From Humidesulfovibrio mexicanus (GTDB lineage Bacteria; Desulfobacterota; Desulfovibrionia; Desulfovibrionales; Desulfovibrionaceae): 64,000 bases of DNA. The translations under genes and the position numbers were made by a program. The DNA lies in contig NZ_FZOC01000010.1 in NCBI RefSeq assembly GCF_900188225.1, positions 1-64,000 of the forward strand. The letters are read 5' to 3'. Under the pieces are notes generated by a model. It was not told the origin of the DNA and ran no database searches. It saw only the letters and a list, made by a program, of their open reading frames with translations. Positions 63,814 through 64,000 of this stretch are shown one piece after another (position 1 is the stretch's first letter; every line of letters starts with the position of its first letter).

Positions 63814-64000
63814 ATGTCCGATTTTCAGCTTGCGCAGCGTCTTGCGACTCTCCCGCCATATCTTTTCGCCGCAATTGACAAAGCCAAGGAAGAAGTCCGC
63901 GCCAAGGGCATGGACATCATCAGCCTGGGCATCGGCGATCCCGACCTGCCTACGCCCGACTTCATTATCGACGCATTGAACGCCGCGGCCCGCAAACCCG
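63814..64000 (+). CDS. dapL: LL-diaminopimelate aminotransferase (5' part)
   Basis: The first 62 codons are present; the gene runs off the window. The N-terminus MSDFQLAQRLATLPPYLFAA is followed by GMDIISLGIGDPDLPTPD, which is typical of LL-DAP aminotransferase and class I aminotransferases. DapL converts tetrahydrodipicolinate to LL-diaminopimelate in one step. AAAGGAG precedes the ATG. dapA and lysA in the same window support the DapL call; another class I aminotransferase cannot be excluded from 62 residues. Confidence 0.78.
   Translation, partial: MSDFQLAQRLATLPPYLFAAIDKAKEEVRAKGMDIISLGIGDPDLPTPDFIIDALNAAARKP

Overview
The window is a contiguous piece of a GC-rich chromosome from a sulfate-reducer-type deltaproteobacterium, most likely Desulfovibrionaceae. 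The grounds are an adenylate kinase with the Cys129/His135/Cys151/Cys154 metal site known from Desulfovibrio gigas, a split archaeal-type glutamate synthase, an LL-diaminopimelate aminotransferase route to lysine, the precorrin-2 dehydrogenase/HemX/HemA cluster, small cysteine-rich proteins including a PxxKW-family protein, and a probable UGA-encoded selenocysteine protein. Almost all of it is housekeeping DNA. I see no phage, insertion sequence, CRISPR array, tRNA or rRNA gene. Every gap between genes is shorter than 300 bases.

Region 1 (1-9730, mostly minus strand). A left-edge terminator is followed by a 79-base run of G that is either an artefact or very unusual, then a small cysteine protein. 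Next come dapA, a predicted periplasmic CxxU selenoprotein, an IHF-beta/HU-like gene, flhG with a degenerate GGDEF partner, prfB with its programmed +1 frameshift, lnt, corC and mnmG. Region 2 (9744-14321) holds an M20 peptidase, a PxxKW protein, purine salvage (mtnP, apt), rsmA, HU and a 59-residue membrane protein. Region 3 (14479-21021) is the macromolecular synthesis operon rpsU-yqeY-mutS2-dnaG-rpoD, ended by a strong terminator. Region 4 (21038-31909) holds cbiB, proC, ndk and fliM. It continues with an envelope cluster (divergent polysaccharide deacetylase, CtpA, EnvC-like protein), an endonuclease III relative, prmA, argD and dut.

Region 5 (32079-43348, plus strand) has glucan phosphorylase, then a five-gene split glutamate synthase (FMN/Fe-S synthase domain, electron-transfer ferredoxin, FAD oxidoreductase, glutaminase domain, GXGXG domain), then yajC-secD-secF. 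Region 6 (43500-48519, minus) has adk, tilS, an unknown gene, hemA, ccsA/hemX and the precorrin-2 dehydrogenase. Two plus-strand glycosyltransferases (GT9 and CgeB-like) follow. Region 7 (51288-63595, minus) has rarA, rsmE, lysA, a lipoprotein, mutS, lapB, lapA, a HIT protein, a DHH-CBS-tRNA nucleotidyltransferase fusion and a XerC/D recombinase. The window ends inside dapL on the plus strand. dapA, dapL and lysA are thus all present.

Many neighbours overlap by ATGA, GTGA, TAATG or TGATG, so translational coupling is common. The strongest candidate for something undescribed is the in-frame UGA in the periplasmic protein at 1428-2306. It converts a CPSC motif to CPSU, lies behind a clear signal peptide, and is followed by a hairpin with the geometry of a bacterial SECIS element.
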